A stretch of DNA of 33,064 nucleotides from an uncultured Parafilimonas sp. (GCA_903882935.1 CAIRZB010000075.1:1-33064), one strand, 5' to 3'. Counted from the stretch's first letter, positions 24,518 to 33,064 are shown. Made by a program: numbers and translations. Notes: generated by a model from the sequence alone, not told the origin.

Positions 24518-25933
24518 ATGACTGATTACACCCAATATACGGGTGCCAAAAAAATATTGGCATTCTTTAAGCAAGCGCTTACCTCAGGCGAACAGGATTA
24601 TACAAAGGGCAGCATACGTACGGCAGTGTTGCTGTTGGCCATACCCATGATTTTAGAAATGATGCTGGAATCGGTTTTTGGCCTGGTAGATATATTTTTT
24701 GTGGGCCGCATCAGCAACGAGGCGGTAAAAGCTGTGGGTCTTACGGAATCTGTGTTAACCATCGTTTACTCCATCGGCATCGGCCTCAGCATGGCGGCCA
24801 CCGCGTTGGTGGCCCGGCGGGTGGGCGAGAAAGACACAGAGGCCGCATCAAAATCTGCGGCGCAGTCCATCGTTTTCGCATTAATGGTTACCGTGGTGGT
24901 AAGCATTGCGGGCACCATATTCGCGCCCGGTATTTTGCGTATAATGGGTGCCGAACCCAGCGTGGTTGCCCAAGGGGCAATTTTTACCCGCATTATTTTT
25001 AGCGGCAGTGTTTTTATTATGCTGTTGTTTTTAATAAACGGCATTTTTCGTGGGGCGGGCGACGCGTCGTTGGCCATGCAAAGCCTTTGGATAGCCAACA
25101 CGCTTAATATTATCCTTTGCCCGCTGTTGATTAATGGCTGGGGGCCTTTTCCAAAGCTGGGCATTGAAGGAGCTGCCCTGGCTACCACCATAGGTAGGTG
25201 TGTTGGCGTTCTTTATCAATTATACCGGCTGGCTGGCAACAAGGGTACTCTGCGCATGCACCTTCGGCATTTTATACCCAATTGGGGGCTTGTGAAATCA
25301 ATCTTCAATTTGGCTTGGGCGGGCACCTTCCAATTTTTGATTGGCTCGGCAAGCTGGATATTCCTTGCCCGCATCATGTCTGGCTTTCAAGACCCCGCCG
25401 TGTATGCGGGTTACCAAGTAGCCATCCGGCTAATCATGTTTTTTTTGCTGCCCGCCTGGGGCATGAGCAACGCTGTGGCCACGCTGGTGGGGCAGAACCT
25501 TGGCGCAAAAGAACCGGGCCGTGCCGAAAAAAGTGCATGGAAGGCCGCCGTGTACAACATGGTATTTATGCTGTTGGTAACGGTGTTTTTTATGTTTGGC
25601 TCAACCCCGTTGGTTGAGTTTATGAATAAAGATGCCGGTGCACAACGATACGCCATACAGGCGTTGCGCACAGTTAGCTTGGGGTACATTTTTTATGGCC
25701 TTGGTATGGTAATGATGAATGCATTTAATGGCGCGGGCGACACCAAAACACCAACGGTTATTAACCTGGTTTGCTTTTGGGCATTCCAAATACCGTTTGC
25801 CTACCTGCTCACCAGTTATTGGAAGCTTGGCCCGCAGGGGGTGTTTATCGCTATTGTGTCAACAGAAACATTGGTATGCATCGTAAGCACCGTACTGTTC
25901 ATGCAGGGAAAATGGAAAAAGGTGGTAGTGTAG
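24518..25933 (+). CDS. MATE-family multidrug/Na+ efflux transporter
   Basis: A 471-residue inner-membrane antiporter of the MATE (MatE) family, expelling cationic drugs or metabolites in exchange for Na+ or H+. Two homologous six-helix halves are visible: the first starts with AIPMILEMMLESVFGLVDIFFVG, the second with NLAWAGTFQFLIGSASWIFLAR. Repeated family elements are NGIFRGAGD (about 168) and its counterpart NAFNGAGDTKTPT (about 400). The N-terminal 30 residues are a soluble, charged extension. The ATG start follows an A/T-rich leader without a Shine-Dalgarno sequence. It is monocistronic, with a strong terminator. Confidence 0.92.
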   Translation: MTDYTQYTGAKKILAFFKQALTSGEQDYTKGSIRTAVLLLAIPMILEMMLESVFGLVDIFFVGRISNEAVKAVGLTESVLTIVYSIGIGLSMAATALVARRVGEKDTEAASKSAAQSIVFALMVTVVVSIAGTIFAPGILRIMGAEPSVVAQGAIFTRIIFSGSVFIMLLFLINGIFRGAGDASLAMQSLWIANTLNIILCPLLINGWGPFPKLGIEGAALATTIGRCVGVLYQLYRLAGNKGTLRMHLRHFIPNWGLVKSIFNLAWAGTFQFLIGSASWIFLARIMSGFQDPAVYAGYQVAIRLIMFFLLPAWGMSNAVATLVGQNLGAKEPGRAEKSAWKAAVYNMVFMLLVTVFFMFGSTPLVEFMNKDAGAQRYAIQALRTVSLGYIFYGLGMVMMNAFNGAGDTKTPTVINLVCFWAFQIPFAYLLTSYWKLGPQGVFIAIVSTETLVCIVSTVLFMQGKWKKVVV

Positions 25934-25956
25934 TTTGATTTGCCCAACACTCTTAC

Positions 25957-25996
25957 AAAGAACAGCCCTTTCCGCAGAAAGGGCTGTTCTTTTAGG
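25957..25996 (+). terminator. intrinsic terminator of the MATE gene
   Basis: A perfect 15-bp stem, AAAGAACAGCCCTTT (25957-25971) with its complement (25978-25992), and a CCGCAG loop; the stem ends in a T-run. Confidence 0.88.
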
Positions 25997-26046
25997 CCTA
26001 ACAAACACCTTGCATTGCATCCAATTCTCTAACTACGGTTTTCTGT

Positions 26047-26247
26047 CTACAATTGATATACTACCGCCTCATAGGGCTGCAATGTTGCGCCATTGGATGG
26101 TTTGGGGTAGTTACCTAACAGCAAGGTTGCATGGCTAAGGTCAATACCTGTGTTGGCGGTTGCCGTTTTGTTTTTAAAATTAAGCATCACCAATAGCGTC
26201 TTTGCGTGGCCATTATGATAACGAGCATCGTTTTTACCAAGTTGCCT
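26047..26247 (-). pseudogene. orphan C-terminal tail of a GH13 alpha-glucosidase/alpha-amylase
   Basis: The last ~60 codons of a minus-strand frame read TLLVMLNFKNKTATANTGID, then LLLGNYPKPSNG and TLQPYEAVVYQL before TAG. This is the typical end of the C-terminal beta-sandwich of GH13 alpha-glucosidases (VLLNF..., LGNY, L-x-P-x-E-A-x-V-Y). The catalytic barrel is absent: upstream of about 26247 the frame turns into unrelated hydrophobic sequence, and the other frames there show no GH13 motif. It is therefore a deletion remnant, left after the rest of the gene was lost. No promoter or start codon is evident. Confidence 0.6.
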
Positions 26248-26447
26248 GGGTGTTTTTTCAGCCTGTTTTAAAGCCAGCAGCACGGCAAAAGCTATTTGCA
26301 GAAAAAGGTTTGGGTAGGCAAAAAAAATCCGATTCGTTTTTACACGTAACATTCATGCGGGCTGATAAAAACGGGCTTACAAGGGGCATTCAACAAAGCC
26401 TTACATGCTTTTTTGCAGCCACTTTCGCCAGGCATTGGCCAATACAG
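26248..26447. other. non-coding stretch next to the GH13 remnant
   Basis: Several short overlapping frames but no recognisable protein. The breakpoint that removed the GH13 gene should lie at its left edge, near 26240-26250. Confidence 0.35.
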
Positions 26448-27266
26448 CTATCCCTTCAGCCATTCCAACACGGCATTGGCGAACTCCGCGGTTTGGGCGG
26501 CCTGGCCATGGTCGCCAGGTACGGTTACAAAACTTGACTGCGCAAAAACTTCCGACAATTCCTTGGCTTTGCCATTGTCGCTGTCTTTGTCGCCGCAAAT
26601 AACCAACACGCGTTTGCGCACGGTTGCCAGGGTTTCTATGCTGGTGCTCGGTTGTTCCTTTTGCTGGCAGGCCAGGGAGTTGATGTCCATTTTATTCTTT
26701 TTCACATTGGCCACCATGTCTGCCAGCTCGGGTACGGGTTCCCCGCTTAGGGCTTTGTAAAACATAATGCGGCGCGGCCAGTCGGGGTTGGTAAAGTCGG
26801 TGCCCATGCCACCAATAACTGCCTGCTCCACGCGCTCGTCAAGCACTAGCAGCCGTGCAGTTATAATGCTGCCCCGGCTGTACCCGAGGGCTGTATAGCG
26901 GTGTATGTCTAATGCGGTAATAATCCCCATCAAATCTTTGGCTTCCGCATCGTTGGCATAGCCACTGCAACCTTTTGGCCTACCGCTAATACCGTTGCCA
27001 CGCAGGTCAACCAAAATAACCTGGTAGCCCGCGGCCTGCAGGCTAGCATAAAGCTCGCTTGTCTTCCAACTTTGGCAGTTGCCCATAAAACCATGTACCA
27101 ATAACACGGGGTAGCCGCTGCCGTGGGTTTCATAATAAATTCTTACACCATCGGGGGCCGTGTAAAAATGTGCTGTGTCAGCGTCATCAAAATGGGCAGG
27201 TGCGGCATTGGCCTGCACAACGGTAAAAATACATACCGAAAGTAGTACGGATAGGAGTTTATACAT
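26448..27266 (-). CDS. exported alpha/beta-hydrolase
   Basis: A 272-residue serine hydrolase with an N-terminal signal peptide (MYKLLSVLLSVCIFTVVQANA), so periplasmic or secreted. The oxyanion motif is LLVHGFMGN (56-63). The nucleophile elbow is GYSRG with Ser130. The acid is in CGDKDSD (Asp226/228/230), and the base is His253 in GDHGQ. The DLRGNGISGRP loop is typical of epoxide-hydrolase/haloperoxidase-type members. The substrate is unknown, probably a small ester or lactone. The frame runs 52 codons further upstream, but the signal peptide fixes the start at 27266. Divergent from dnaG. Confidence 0.9.
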   Translation of the reverse strand: MYKLLSVLLSVCIFTVVQANAAPAHFDDADTAHFYTAPDGVRIYYETHGSGYPVLLVHGFMGNCQSWKTSELYASLQAAGYQVILVDLRGNGISGRPKGCSGYANDAEAKDLMGIITALDIHRYTALGYSRGSIITARLLVLDERVEQAVIGGMGTDFTNPDWPRRIMFYKALSGEPVPELADMVANVKKNKMDINSLACQQKEQPSTSIETLATVRKRVLVICGDKDSDNGKAKELSEVFAQSSFVTVPGDHGQAAQTAEFANAVLEWLKG

Positions 27267-27435
27267 GCTGATAGTTTTCGGGCGAAAAGATAGGTTTTTT
27301 TTAGTTTCAAAATCAAGGACTTGCGCCAGAAATGCCGTCGTATTTTTTGTTAACCTACAACGCATTGTTTGCCTGCCATCCCCATAAAAACCCACACTCT
27401 TTTTGAAAAATGCCACATACATGTTGCCGATACAG

Positions 27436-27443
27436 TACTTTTG
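27436..27443 (+). promoter_or_regulatory. -7 promoter box for dnaG
   Basis: TACTTTTG, a full TAnnTTTG match, 16 bases before the ATG at 27459. Transcription would begin near 27450, which excludes the longer upstream start for DnaG. No good -33 box was seen. Confidence 0.45.
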
Positions 27444-27458
27444 CCGTCACTTTTTACC

Positions 27459-29390
27459 ATGATAACACCACAAACCATACAGCAAATTACCAACCGGATC
27501 GACATTATTGATGTGGTGGGCGAGTTTGTGAAGTTAAAAAAGCGCGGTAGCAATTATCTGGGCCTTTGCCCCTTCCACGGGGAAAAATCGCCTTCGTTCA
27601 CGGTGTCGCCCGCCAAGGAAATTTATAAGTGTTTTGGCTGCGGCCGCAGCGGCAACGCCATCGGCTTTTTAATGGAGCATGAGAAGTACACCTATGTGGA
27701 GGCCATGCGCTGGCTGGCCGGCAGATATAATGTGGAAATTGAGGAAACCGAGGTAAGCAACGAGGTAAAAATTGCACAGCAGGCTGCGGAAAGCCTGCAC
27801 ATCATCAACAGTTTTGCCCAAAAGTTTTTTACGGGGCAGTTATTTGATTCAGACGACGGCAAGGCCATTGCCCTTAGCTATTTGGAGGAACGAGGCTTTA
27901 AGGAAGAGATAACCCGCAAGTTTCAATTGGGGTACAACCCGGCGTATGGCAACTTGTTTGCAAAAGCCGCAGTTGCCCAGCAATACAACCCGGAGCTGTT
28001 GGTGAAGAGCGGCTTGGTTGCCAGCCGCGACAACGGCCTGGTGGACAATTACCGGGGGCGAATCATCTTCCCCATACACAACAACACGGGAAAAATCATC
28101 GGTTTTGGGGCCAGGGTCATCGGCAAGGCAGAAAAAGCCCCCAAATACATCAATACACCTGAAAATGAGATATATGTAAAAAGCAAAATACTGTACGGCT
28201 CGTATTTTGCCCGCCAGGCCATTGACCGTGCCGATGAGTGCTTGCTGGTGGAAGGCTATACCGACGTTATAAGCCTGCACCAAGCGGGTATTGAAAACGT
28301 GGTGGCCAGCGGCGGCACCAGCCTTACGGTTGACCAGCTGCGCATTGTAAAAAAATACACCGACAACCTTACCATTATTTACGATGGCGACAAGGCAGGG
28401 GTTAAAGCTGCGCTGCGTGGGCTTGATATGGCGCTAGAGGAAAGCCTGAACGTAAAACTGGTGCTGATACCCGACAATGAAGACCCTGACAGTTATGTGA
28501 ACAAGGTGGGTGCGGCCGAGTTTAAGCAGTTTGTGGCCGATAACCGGAAAGATTTTATCCTCTTTCAGTTGGAGGTGATGCTACAGGACGCGGGTGACGA
28601 TGTTACCAAGAAAAGCCAGGTGGTTAACCAAGTGGCCGAAACAATCAGCAAAATTGACCGTGCGGAAGACTTTACCCGCCGCCAGGACTATATAAACAAA
28701 TGCGCAGGCCTGCTGCGCATTGACGAAACGGGCCTTACCACGCTGGTGAACAAATACAAGCGCGACCGCGTAGGCAAGGATGAAAAGCGCAGCCGGGTGG
28801 AAGATACAGGGGTTGCGGAAGCCGACGCGCCCGACACCACCGGCCACCCGGATGAAACCTCGCTGCTGCTGAATGAAGATTACCCGCAGGAGAAAAATAT
28901 ACTGCATGTATTGCTGGAATACGGCCTTAACCTTTGGGATGAAGAGCGGACCATGGCGCAGTACATTTTTGACGAGCTGGAACAGTTTGATTTTAACAGC
29001 CCCGCCTTACTAGCCCTGTACAACGAATACCGGCGCCAGTACGAGGAGGGCGCGGAACCCACCGCCAAAACGCTACTGTACCACCCTGACGAGCAAGTGC
29101 GCAACACAGTAGTTACCGTTACCATGGTGGCTTACGAACTTAGCCAGCGCTGGGACGAAAAGCTGGAAAACATGAACATATTAAACCGCGACACCAGCCA
29201 CCAGGACGTGCTGATGAGCGTTAACTTTTTTAAGCTGCGCAAAATAAAAAAGATGTTTGAGGAAAACCAGCGCAACATGACCACCAACAAACCCCTACCC
29301 GAACTGATGAAACTGATTGAGATACACAACCACCTTAAAACCGTTGAACGAGAAATTACTAAGCAGTTGGGGAGTGTGATTGTGAAGTAG
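27459..29390 (+). CDS. dnaG: DNA primase
   Basis: A 643-residue primase that makes RNA primers at the replication fork. The N-terminal CHC2 zinc-ribbon has ligands Cys37, His40, Cys58 and Cys61 (CPFHGEKSPSF and YKCFGCGRSGNA). The RNA polymerase basic domain follows (FQLGYNP, RGRIIFPIHN, GFGARVI). The TOPRIM centre has Glu265 in LLVEGYTDV and Asp309/Asp311 in YDGDKAG. The C-terminal region (about 440-643), with an acidic linker (DAPDTTGHPDETSLL), binds the replicative helicase. The frame is open 30 codons further upstream, but MITPQTIQQI is the standard start and the promoter box supports it. rpoD and rpsU, its partners in other phyla, are not adjacent. Confidence 0.97.
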   Translation: MITPQTIQQITNRIDIIDVVGEFVKLKKRGSNYLGLCPFHGEKSPSFTVSPAKEIYKCFGCGRSGNAIGFLMEHEKYTYVEAMRWLAGRYNVEIEETEVSNEVKIAQQAAESLHIINSFAQKFFTGQLFDSDDGKAIALSYLEERGFKEEITRKFQLGYNPAYGNLFAKAAVAQQYNPELLVKSGLVASRDNGLVDNYRGRIIFPIHNNTGKIIGFGARVIGKAEKAPKYINTPENEIYVKSKILYGSYFARQAIDRADECLLVEGYTDVISLHQAGIENVVASGGTSLTVDQLRIVKKYTDNLTIIYDGDKAGVKAALRGLDMALEESLNVKLVLIPDNEDPDSYVNKVGAAEFKQFVADNRKDFILFQLEVMLQDAGDDVTKKSQVVNQVAETISKIDRAEDFTRRQDYINKCAGLLRIDETGLTTLVNKYKRDRVGKDEKRSRVEDTGVAEADAPDTTGHPDETSLLLNEDYPQEKNILHVLLEYGLNLWDEERTMAQYIFDELEQFDFNSPALLALYNEYRRQYEEGAEPTAKTLLYHPDEQVRNTVVTVTMVAYELSQRWDEKLENMNILNRDTSHQDVLMSVNFFKLRKIKKMFEENQRNMTTNKPLPELMKLIEIHNHLKTVEREITKQLGSVIVK

Positions 29391-29562
29391 GGCAAATTGC
29401 CCATATTTGCAAAGTAATACGGCCTATCAGGCCTGTATACCTGCGGTGTGTAAGCCCATAAACAAACCCAATATGTATAAAACACTCGTACACCTATTTT
29501 TACTCAATCTTATTCATTTATAGTGCTTTAGCCAAACAACTTACCCTACAAATATTGACACC

Positions 29563-30405
29563 ATGCCCAACCGCTTTTTTACCCAAGCCGACTTTAATAA
29601 TAACTTTGGAAAAGAAATGGCTAATGCCATTGACGTATATAAAGGAATGGCTGACGACGGCTTTAAAGAATTTGCCCTGGCCAAGTTTGATGTTGATTTT
29701 ACCGCCGACACCAAGGAGAAGCTGGATTCACTGGCCGCATTTTTAGCCGAGCATTACGGTTTTACATGTGAGCCACCCCAAAAAGAAGAAAACGTTTGGA
29801 CAATGCAAGGGGAAGGGGTAGCCTTGCCCTACAGTGAAGACAACCTGCGTTTTTGGGCCATTGACCTGTACTGCAAAGGCTATGCGTTTGATTGCCGCCT
29901 AAACGGATACGGTTCGTTGACCGAGACCAAGAACTTAACGTTTGAAAACTTAGATAGTGTATCTGCTGACAGCCTGCTTGTGCAAGGGATGCATGCCCTT
30001 AACAAAACCAATTTCGGCGCCGCCATCATCTATTTTACAACAGCGTTAAGGATAAACCCTGCCATGAAAACAGCGTTGCAAGCGAGGGGGTATTGCAAAG
30101 ATGAAATACGTTGTTGGAAGGCAGCCAGACAGGATTACGACAAAGCCCTTGCGATTGACCCCAATTATGTTGACGCGTTACTAATACGGGCCACCAATAA
30201 AGACGATGCAGGTGAACATGCAGCAGCGTTGGAAGACTACAACAAAGTGATAGCCCTTGACCCCGACAATGATTTGGCTTACTTTAACCGGGGCAACACC
30301 AAATTTAGTTTGGGCGATAAAAAAGGTGCTTGTGCGGATTGGGTAAAAGCAAAAGCTTTAGGTTCGCCCCATGCGGAGGGGAGGTTGAGTAAGGAGTGCA
30401 GGTGA
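29563..30405 (+). CDS. TPR protein with a possible RraB-like N-terminal domain
   Basis: A 280-residue cytosolic protein. The N-terminal part (about 30-125) has alternating beta strands and a helix (ALAKFDVDF, LDSLAAFLAEHYGFTCE, FWAIDLYCKGYAFDCRLNGYGS). This pattern is reminiscent of RraB, the RNase E activity regulator, including its DGWG-like end seen here as LNGYG; the likeness is weak and by eye only. Residues about 135-275 carry TPR motifs, e.g. LLVQGMHALNKTNFGAAIIY and DLAYFNRGNTKFSLGDKKGA, indicating protein-protein contacts. The function is unknown. It follows dnaG by 172 bases of non-coding DNA and is probably transcribed separately. Confidence 0.72.
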   Translation: MPNRFFTQADFNNNFGKEMANAIDVYKGMADDGFKEFALAKFDVDFTADTKEKLDSLAAFLAEHYGFTCEPPQKEENVWTMQGEGVALPYSEDNLRFWAIDLYCKGYAFDCRLNGYGSLTETKNLTFENLDSVSADSLLVQGMHALNKTNFGAAIIYFTTALRINPAMKTALQARGYCKDEIRCWKAARQDYDKALAIDPNYVDALLIRATNKDDAGEHAAALEDYNKVIALDPDNDLAYFNRGNTKFSLGDKKGACADWVKAKALGSPHAEGRLSKECR

Positions 30406-30615
30406 TGTTTTTAGAAAAGGAGGGTCGGATTTTTATTTGCTTTTTTATGCCTGCGGGGACCAGTGTAAAAGTCTAGGCTGAAAAAGGCCCCCATGTATTT
30501 ACTTTCGTGAAAGCTACTTTTTGCACAGGTATAACTTTTTACTTCCTGCAAAAAGAAACGGTTTGACTATCTTTACGAAAGTCGTATTTAACCAATCAAT
30601 CTTAAACCTTTTTGT

Positions 30616-31194
30616 ATGAAAAAGCTATTCTTCTTCGCACTAGCGCTTTGCATAGTTCCCAATTTACATGCCCAGTTAAACAGGGGCCAATGGCTGGTGG
30701 GTGGCAGTGCTGGTTTTTCTACGTCCAGTTACAATGCTGGCAATGTCTCTAGTAAAGCTACCAACTTTCAACTCAGCCCAGGCATTGGCTATTTTGTATT
30801 TGACAAGCTAGCAATAGGCTTAAGGGCCGCTGTAAACTATAGCTATGACGTTGAAAAGTTTGGTATACCCAGCAACAACTTTGACACAAAAAGGTCAGGG
30901 CTTGGGTTAACGCCGTATGTGAGGTATTATTTCTTGCCAAAAACGAACAAGATAAATATACTGGCTGATGTAAGTTATTCAGATGTAAACACTAAAATTA
31001 CTACTGTTGTATCAGATCTTCCAAACAGTTCGGTTACAAACAACGAGCATGCGTTTACATTTGCTGCCGGCCCCGCTTTTTTTATAAACCGGCATATCGC
31101 GTTGGAAATTACCGCGTCCTACGAAATAGCCAAATACGGCACCTTGTCGCAAAATATTTTTTTGATTAATGCAGGTTTTCAAATTCACCTGTAA
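30616..31194 (+). CDS. outer-membrane beta-barrel protein
   Basis: A 192-residue exported protein with signal peptide MKKLFFFALALCIVPNLHAQ. The mature part consists of alternating polar/hydrophobic strands typical of a small 8-stranded OmpA/OmpX-like barrel: GQWLVGGSAGFST, FQLSPGIGYFVFDKLAIGLRA, LGLTPYVRYYFLP, HAFTFAAGPAFFIN, and the final strand IFLINAGFQIHL, which ends as barrels do. It corresponds to the generic outer membrane protein beta-barrel domain families of Bacteroidota. The function is unknown. It is a single gene; no strong promoter or terminator could be assigned. Confidence 0.85.
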   Translation: MKKLFFFALALCIVPNLHAQLNRGQWLVGGSAGFSTSSYNAGNVSSKATNFQLSPGIGYFVFDKLAIGLRAAVNYSYDVEKFGIPSNNFDTKRSGLGLTPYVRYYFLPKTNKINILADVSYSDVNTKITTVVSDLPNSSVTNNEHAFTFAAGPAFFINRHIALEITASYEIAKYGTLSQNIFLINAGFQIHL

Positions 31195-31364
31195 CTCAAC
31201 CTAGGTAGGGTATTTAATTTCCCGGTTAGCCAAGCACTACTGCGGTTTTGTTGTATTTGGAGAGTAGACACTACCGTGTAAAATGATTTTTTAAAACATA
31301 AAAGCAAACCGTCAGCGCTAATCTATATTACCTGCCAGTGCAATCATTTTTATAGTTCCCCTCC

Positions 31365-32261
31365 TCAATTCAACATCCTGTAATCATTAGGGGTAAGCCC
31401 GGTGCGTTGTTTAAAAAGGCGGTTAAAATGTTGGGGGTATTTAAACCCCAACTCGTACGCCACTTCGCTGATGGATTTATCCCTATTAAAAATACGCTGC
31501 TTAGCCACGTCCAACAGTTTGGCATGTATGTATTCCTGGGCCGATTTGCCGGTTTCTTTTTTAATAAGGTCGCCAAAGTAATTGGGCGATAAGTGCAATG
31601 CACTGGCGCACCAGGCCACTGTAGGCAGGCCCTCCGTTTGTGGTTGTGACGATGTAAAATACTGGTTAAGCAATGCCTCAAATTTTTCCAGTACGCTTTT
31701 ATGCGCATTGTCCCTTGTAATAAACTGGCGGTCGTAAAAACGCGTGCAGTAATTAAGAAAAAGTTCAATGTTGGAAGCGATAAGTGTTTTGCTGTGCTTA
31801 TCAATACGCTGCCCCAATTCATATTCAATTTTACCAAAACAGTCTACAATAATTTGCCTTTCTTTTTCCGAAAGGTGCAGGGCTTCATTAACATCGTACG
31901 AAAAAAAGGAGTAATCCTGTATATATTTGCCAAGCGGTGTGCCTTTAATCAGTTCCGGGTGAAAAAGCAGGGCCCAGCCTTTGGGTTCAAATGTTTTTAC
32001 GTTAGGCTGTACACCCATCACCTGGCCAGGGGCAATAAACACCAGCGTGCCTTCCTGGTAATCGTACTGGTGCCTGCCGTATTTTAATTCGCCACATTTC
32101 AACTCTTTAAGATAAATCGCATACAAACCAAAATTAAACGTTTTGGCAGCCATGGGCTTTGCCTTTGCCAAGTCAATTACAGTTATCAACGGGTGTAAGG
32201 TTTCCACCCCGCGCATTGCATTGTAGGCCGCCACACTCTCCAGTTTTACAATATCTTCCAT
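31365..32261 (-). CDS. AraC-family transcriptional regulator
   Basis: A 298-residue regulator. The N-terminal ~120 residues form a cupin-like sensor (FNFGLYAIYLKEL, YDYQEGTLVFIAPGQVMG), the ligand-binding part. The C-terminal ~100 residues have two helix-turn-helix units: TVAWCASALHLSPNYFGDLI (first) and ISEVAYELGFKYPQHFNRLF followed by KQRTGLTPNDYR (second), the family signature. It should activate or repress a nearby gene on binding a small ligand; the divergent DUF4440-like gene 182 bases away is the best local candidate (inference). Confidence 0.92.
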   Translation of the reverse strand: MEDIVKLESVAAYNAMRGVETLHPLITVIDLAKAKPMAAKTFNFGLYAIYLKELKCGELKYGRHQYDYQEGTLVFIAPGQVMGVQPNVKTFEPKGWALLFHPELIKGTPLGKYIQDYSFFSYDVNEALHLSEKERQIIVDCFGKIEYELGQRIDKHSKTLIASNIELFLNYCTRFYDRQFITRDNAHKSVLEKFEALLNQYFTSSQPQTEGLPTVAWCASALHLSPNYFGDLIKKETGKSAQEYIHAKLLDVAKQRIFNRDKSISEVAYELGFKYPQHFNRLFKQRTGLTPNDYRMLN

Positions 32262-32280
32262 AGCGTTTGTTTTGCTGTTA

Positions 32281-32288
32281 CAAATGTA
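32281..32288 (-). promoter_or_regulatory. -7 promoter box for the AraC-type regulator
   Basis: TACATTTG on the minus strand matches TAnnTTTG, 19 bases before the ATG; no clear -33 box. Confidence 0.4.
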
Positions 32289-32443
32289 AACATAAGGGTA
32301 CAGCTATTATTATTGCCAGGGCCGCATCAGTAATAATGGTAGCAAAAGCAGTAATCCGTATACCAAAACCCATATTTCAAGTACCCAACTTTGCAGTATC
32401 AATCAAATGCCACATTATTCATCACCAAATAAAAATGTATACC

Positions 32444-32878
32444 ATGAAAGTTTTTTTATCCCTTGTAGCACTGTTGTTTACCCTGCAGGTATCGGCACAG
32501 TCAACCGCGCAGTCTCAAGTGCTTACTTTATCGGGCAACATCTTCCAATGGGAAGTAGAGAATAAAATAGACCTGCTGGACAGTGTTTTTGCCGACCAGT
32601 TTGTGGTAGTGAACGCCGCAGGCGAAAGCCAGGCAAAAGCCCAATACCTTGCACGGCTGCGCAGCGGCAGTTTTGTACACGATAGCATTGAGGTGGAACA
32701 AAACACCGCCATTGTAGTGGGCAACACCGCCACTGTTTTTGGCAAAGGCAGGTTTGCGGTTACCAGTGCAGGCAATAAAATTACGCTGCACCTGTCGTAC
32801 ATGGAGGTGTTTACAAAACCCACCGCAAAAGCCCCTTGGAAAATACTGGCCATGCACGCAAGCATATTACAGCATTAG
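32444..32878 (+). CDS. exported SnoaL/NTF2-like (DUF4440-like) protein
   Basis: A 144-residue exported protein with signal peptide MKVFLSLVALLFTLQVSAQS. The mature part fits the cone-shaped NTF2-like fold of DUF4440/SnoaL proteins: an N-terminal helix pair (FQWEVENKIDLLDSVFADQFVVV), then GESQAKAQYLARLRSG, and four strands ending WKILAMHASI. Such proteins bind or isomerise small molecules; the substrate is unknown. The frame opens much earlier (32267), but the upstream 59 codons are not protein-like and overlap the promoter region. An in-frame ATG three codons earlier (32435) is a less likely start. Divergent from the AraC-type regulator. Confidence 0.82.
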   Translation: MKVFLSLVALLFTLQVSAQSTAQSQVLTLSGNIFQWEVENKIDLLDSVFADQFVVVNAAGESQAKAQYLARLRSGSFVHDSIEVEQNTAIVVGNTATVFGKGRFAVTSAGNKITLHLSYMEVFTKPTAKAPWKILAMHASILQH

Positions 32879-33021
32879 TAATAGCAAAGGTGTTAACCGT
32901 AAGCATAATTTTTAATAAAAGGCACAAGTCATTAGCGTTGCGTCATAAGTCGAACATATTCAATTGGTTATGATTCTGTTCTTTGAAATATTGTAATTGA
33001 GTGAGCTGAAACAGTTGATTT

Positions 33022-33064
33022 ATGGGCATTTTTTCGAAAATAGAGATGCTCAAAATCTGTAATA
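33022..33064 (+). CDS. possible 5' end of a gene running off the right edge
   Basis: ATG at 33022 opens a frame of 14 codons (MGIFSKIEMLKICN) that continues past the window. It is too short to identify. The preceding ~140 bases are AT-rich non-coding DNA. Confidence 0.2.
   Translation, partial: MGIFSKIEMLKICN

Noticed and set aside
27267-27422. Longer alpha/beta-hydrolase start
   Set aside because: It would place the clear signal peptide internally; the extra 52 residues are not protein-like and cover the dnaG promoter region.
27369-27458. Upstream in-frame start for DnaG
   Set aside because: Primases begin at the MITPQTIQQI-type sequence, and a promoter -7 box lies between the two starts.
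32267-32443. Longer start for the DUF4440-like protein
   Set aside because: The extra residues precede an evident signal peptide and lie in the divergent promoter region.

Overview
The window looks like ordinary chromosome from a Bacteroidota bacterium, most plausibly of the Chitinophagaceae type. This is inferred from gene content and signals, not from a database match. Many genes are preceded by a TAnnTTTG -7 box, the best of them with a TTTG-like -33 box about 18-20 bases upstream. Shine-Dalgarno sequences are mostly absent. Typical phylum genes are present: an M13 lipoprotein peptidase, TraB/GumN, BlaI-M56, a bacterial GH3-like protein, and large CHASE3-GAF hybrid kinases. No rRNA, tRNA or CRISPR array was seen.

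Layout. 1-139: the 3' end of a probable IS982-like transposase, abutting the 3' end of an APC-type amino-acid permease (minus). 1563-4142: a small unknown gene (plus) and an M13 metallopeptidase (minus), separated by a strong terminator. 4307-9969: a signalling locus with a giant hybrid histidine kinase, a CheR methyltransferase one base behind it, and a separately promoted REC-histidine kinase; no cheB or MCP gene is present. 10178-11041: TraB/GumN. 11179-16667, all minus: GNAT acetyltransferase, a type II restriction-modification pair (HNH nuclease overlapping a C5 cytosine methyltransferase), CysM, a polysaccharide-deacetylase-like lipoprotein and an LptG-like permease. 17144-19623: a BlaI-type repressor and M56 peptidase operon with a palindromic operator candidate directly behind its promoter. 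19746-21657, minus: an inositol-monophosphatase-family enzyme and an aldo/keto reductase. 21674-22043: a repeat-rich island. 22197-23729: a GH3-like adenylate-forming enzyme. 23734-24198, minus: a small two-TM protein gene interrupted by two in-frame stops. 24518-25933: a MATE transporter. 26047-26247, minus: an orphan tail of a GH13 alpha-glucosidase. 26448-27266, minus: an exported alpha/beta hydrolase. 27459-29390: DnaG primase. 29563-32878: a TPR protein with a possible RraB-like N-domain, an outer-membrane beta-barrel, an AraC regulator and a secreted SnoaL/DUF4440-like protein.

Functional units visible here are the kinase/CheR pair, the R-M pair and the BlaI/M56 pair; most other genes look singly transcribed. 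The most interesting items are: the 58-bp tandem repeat with a matching inverted block across a ~100-bp centre (21674-22043); the membrane-protein gene with two nonsense codons in an otherwise intact frame and an intact promoter; the IS-end/permease fusion; the CheR without CheB next to a kinase with a Glu-rich coiled coil; and tandem hairpins upstream of blaI.
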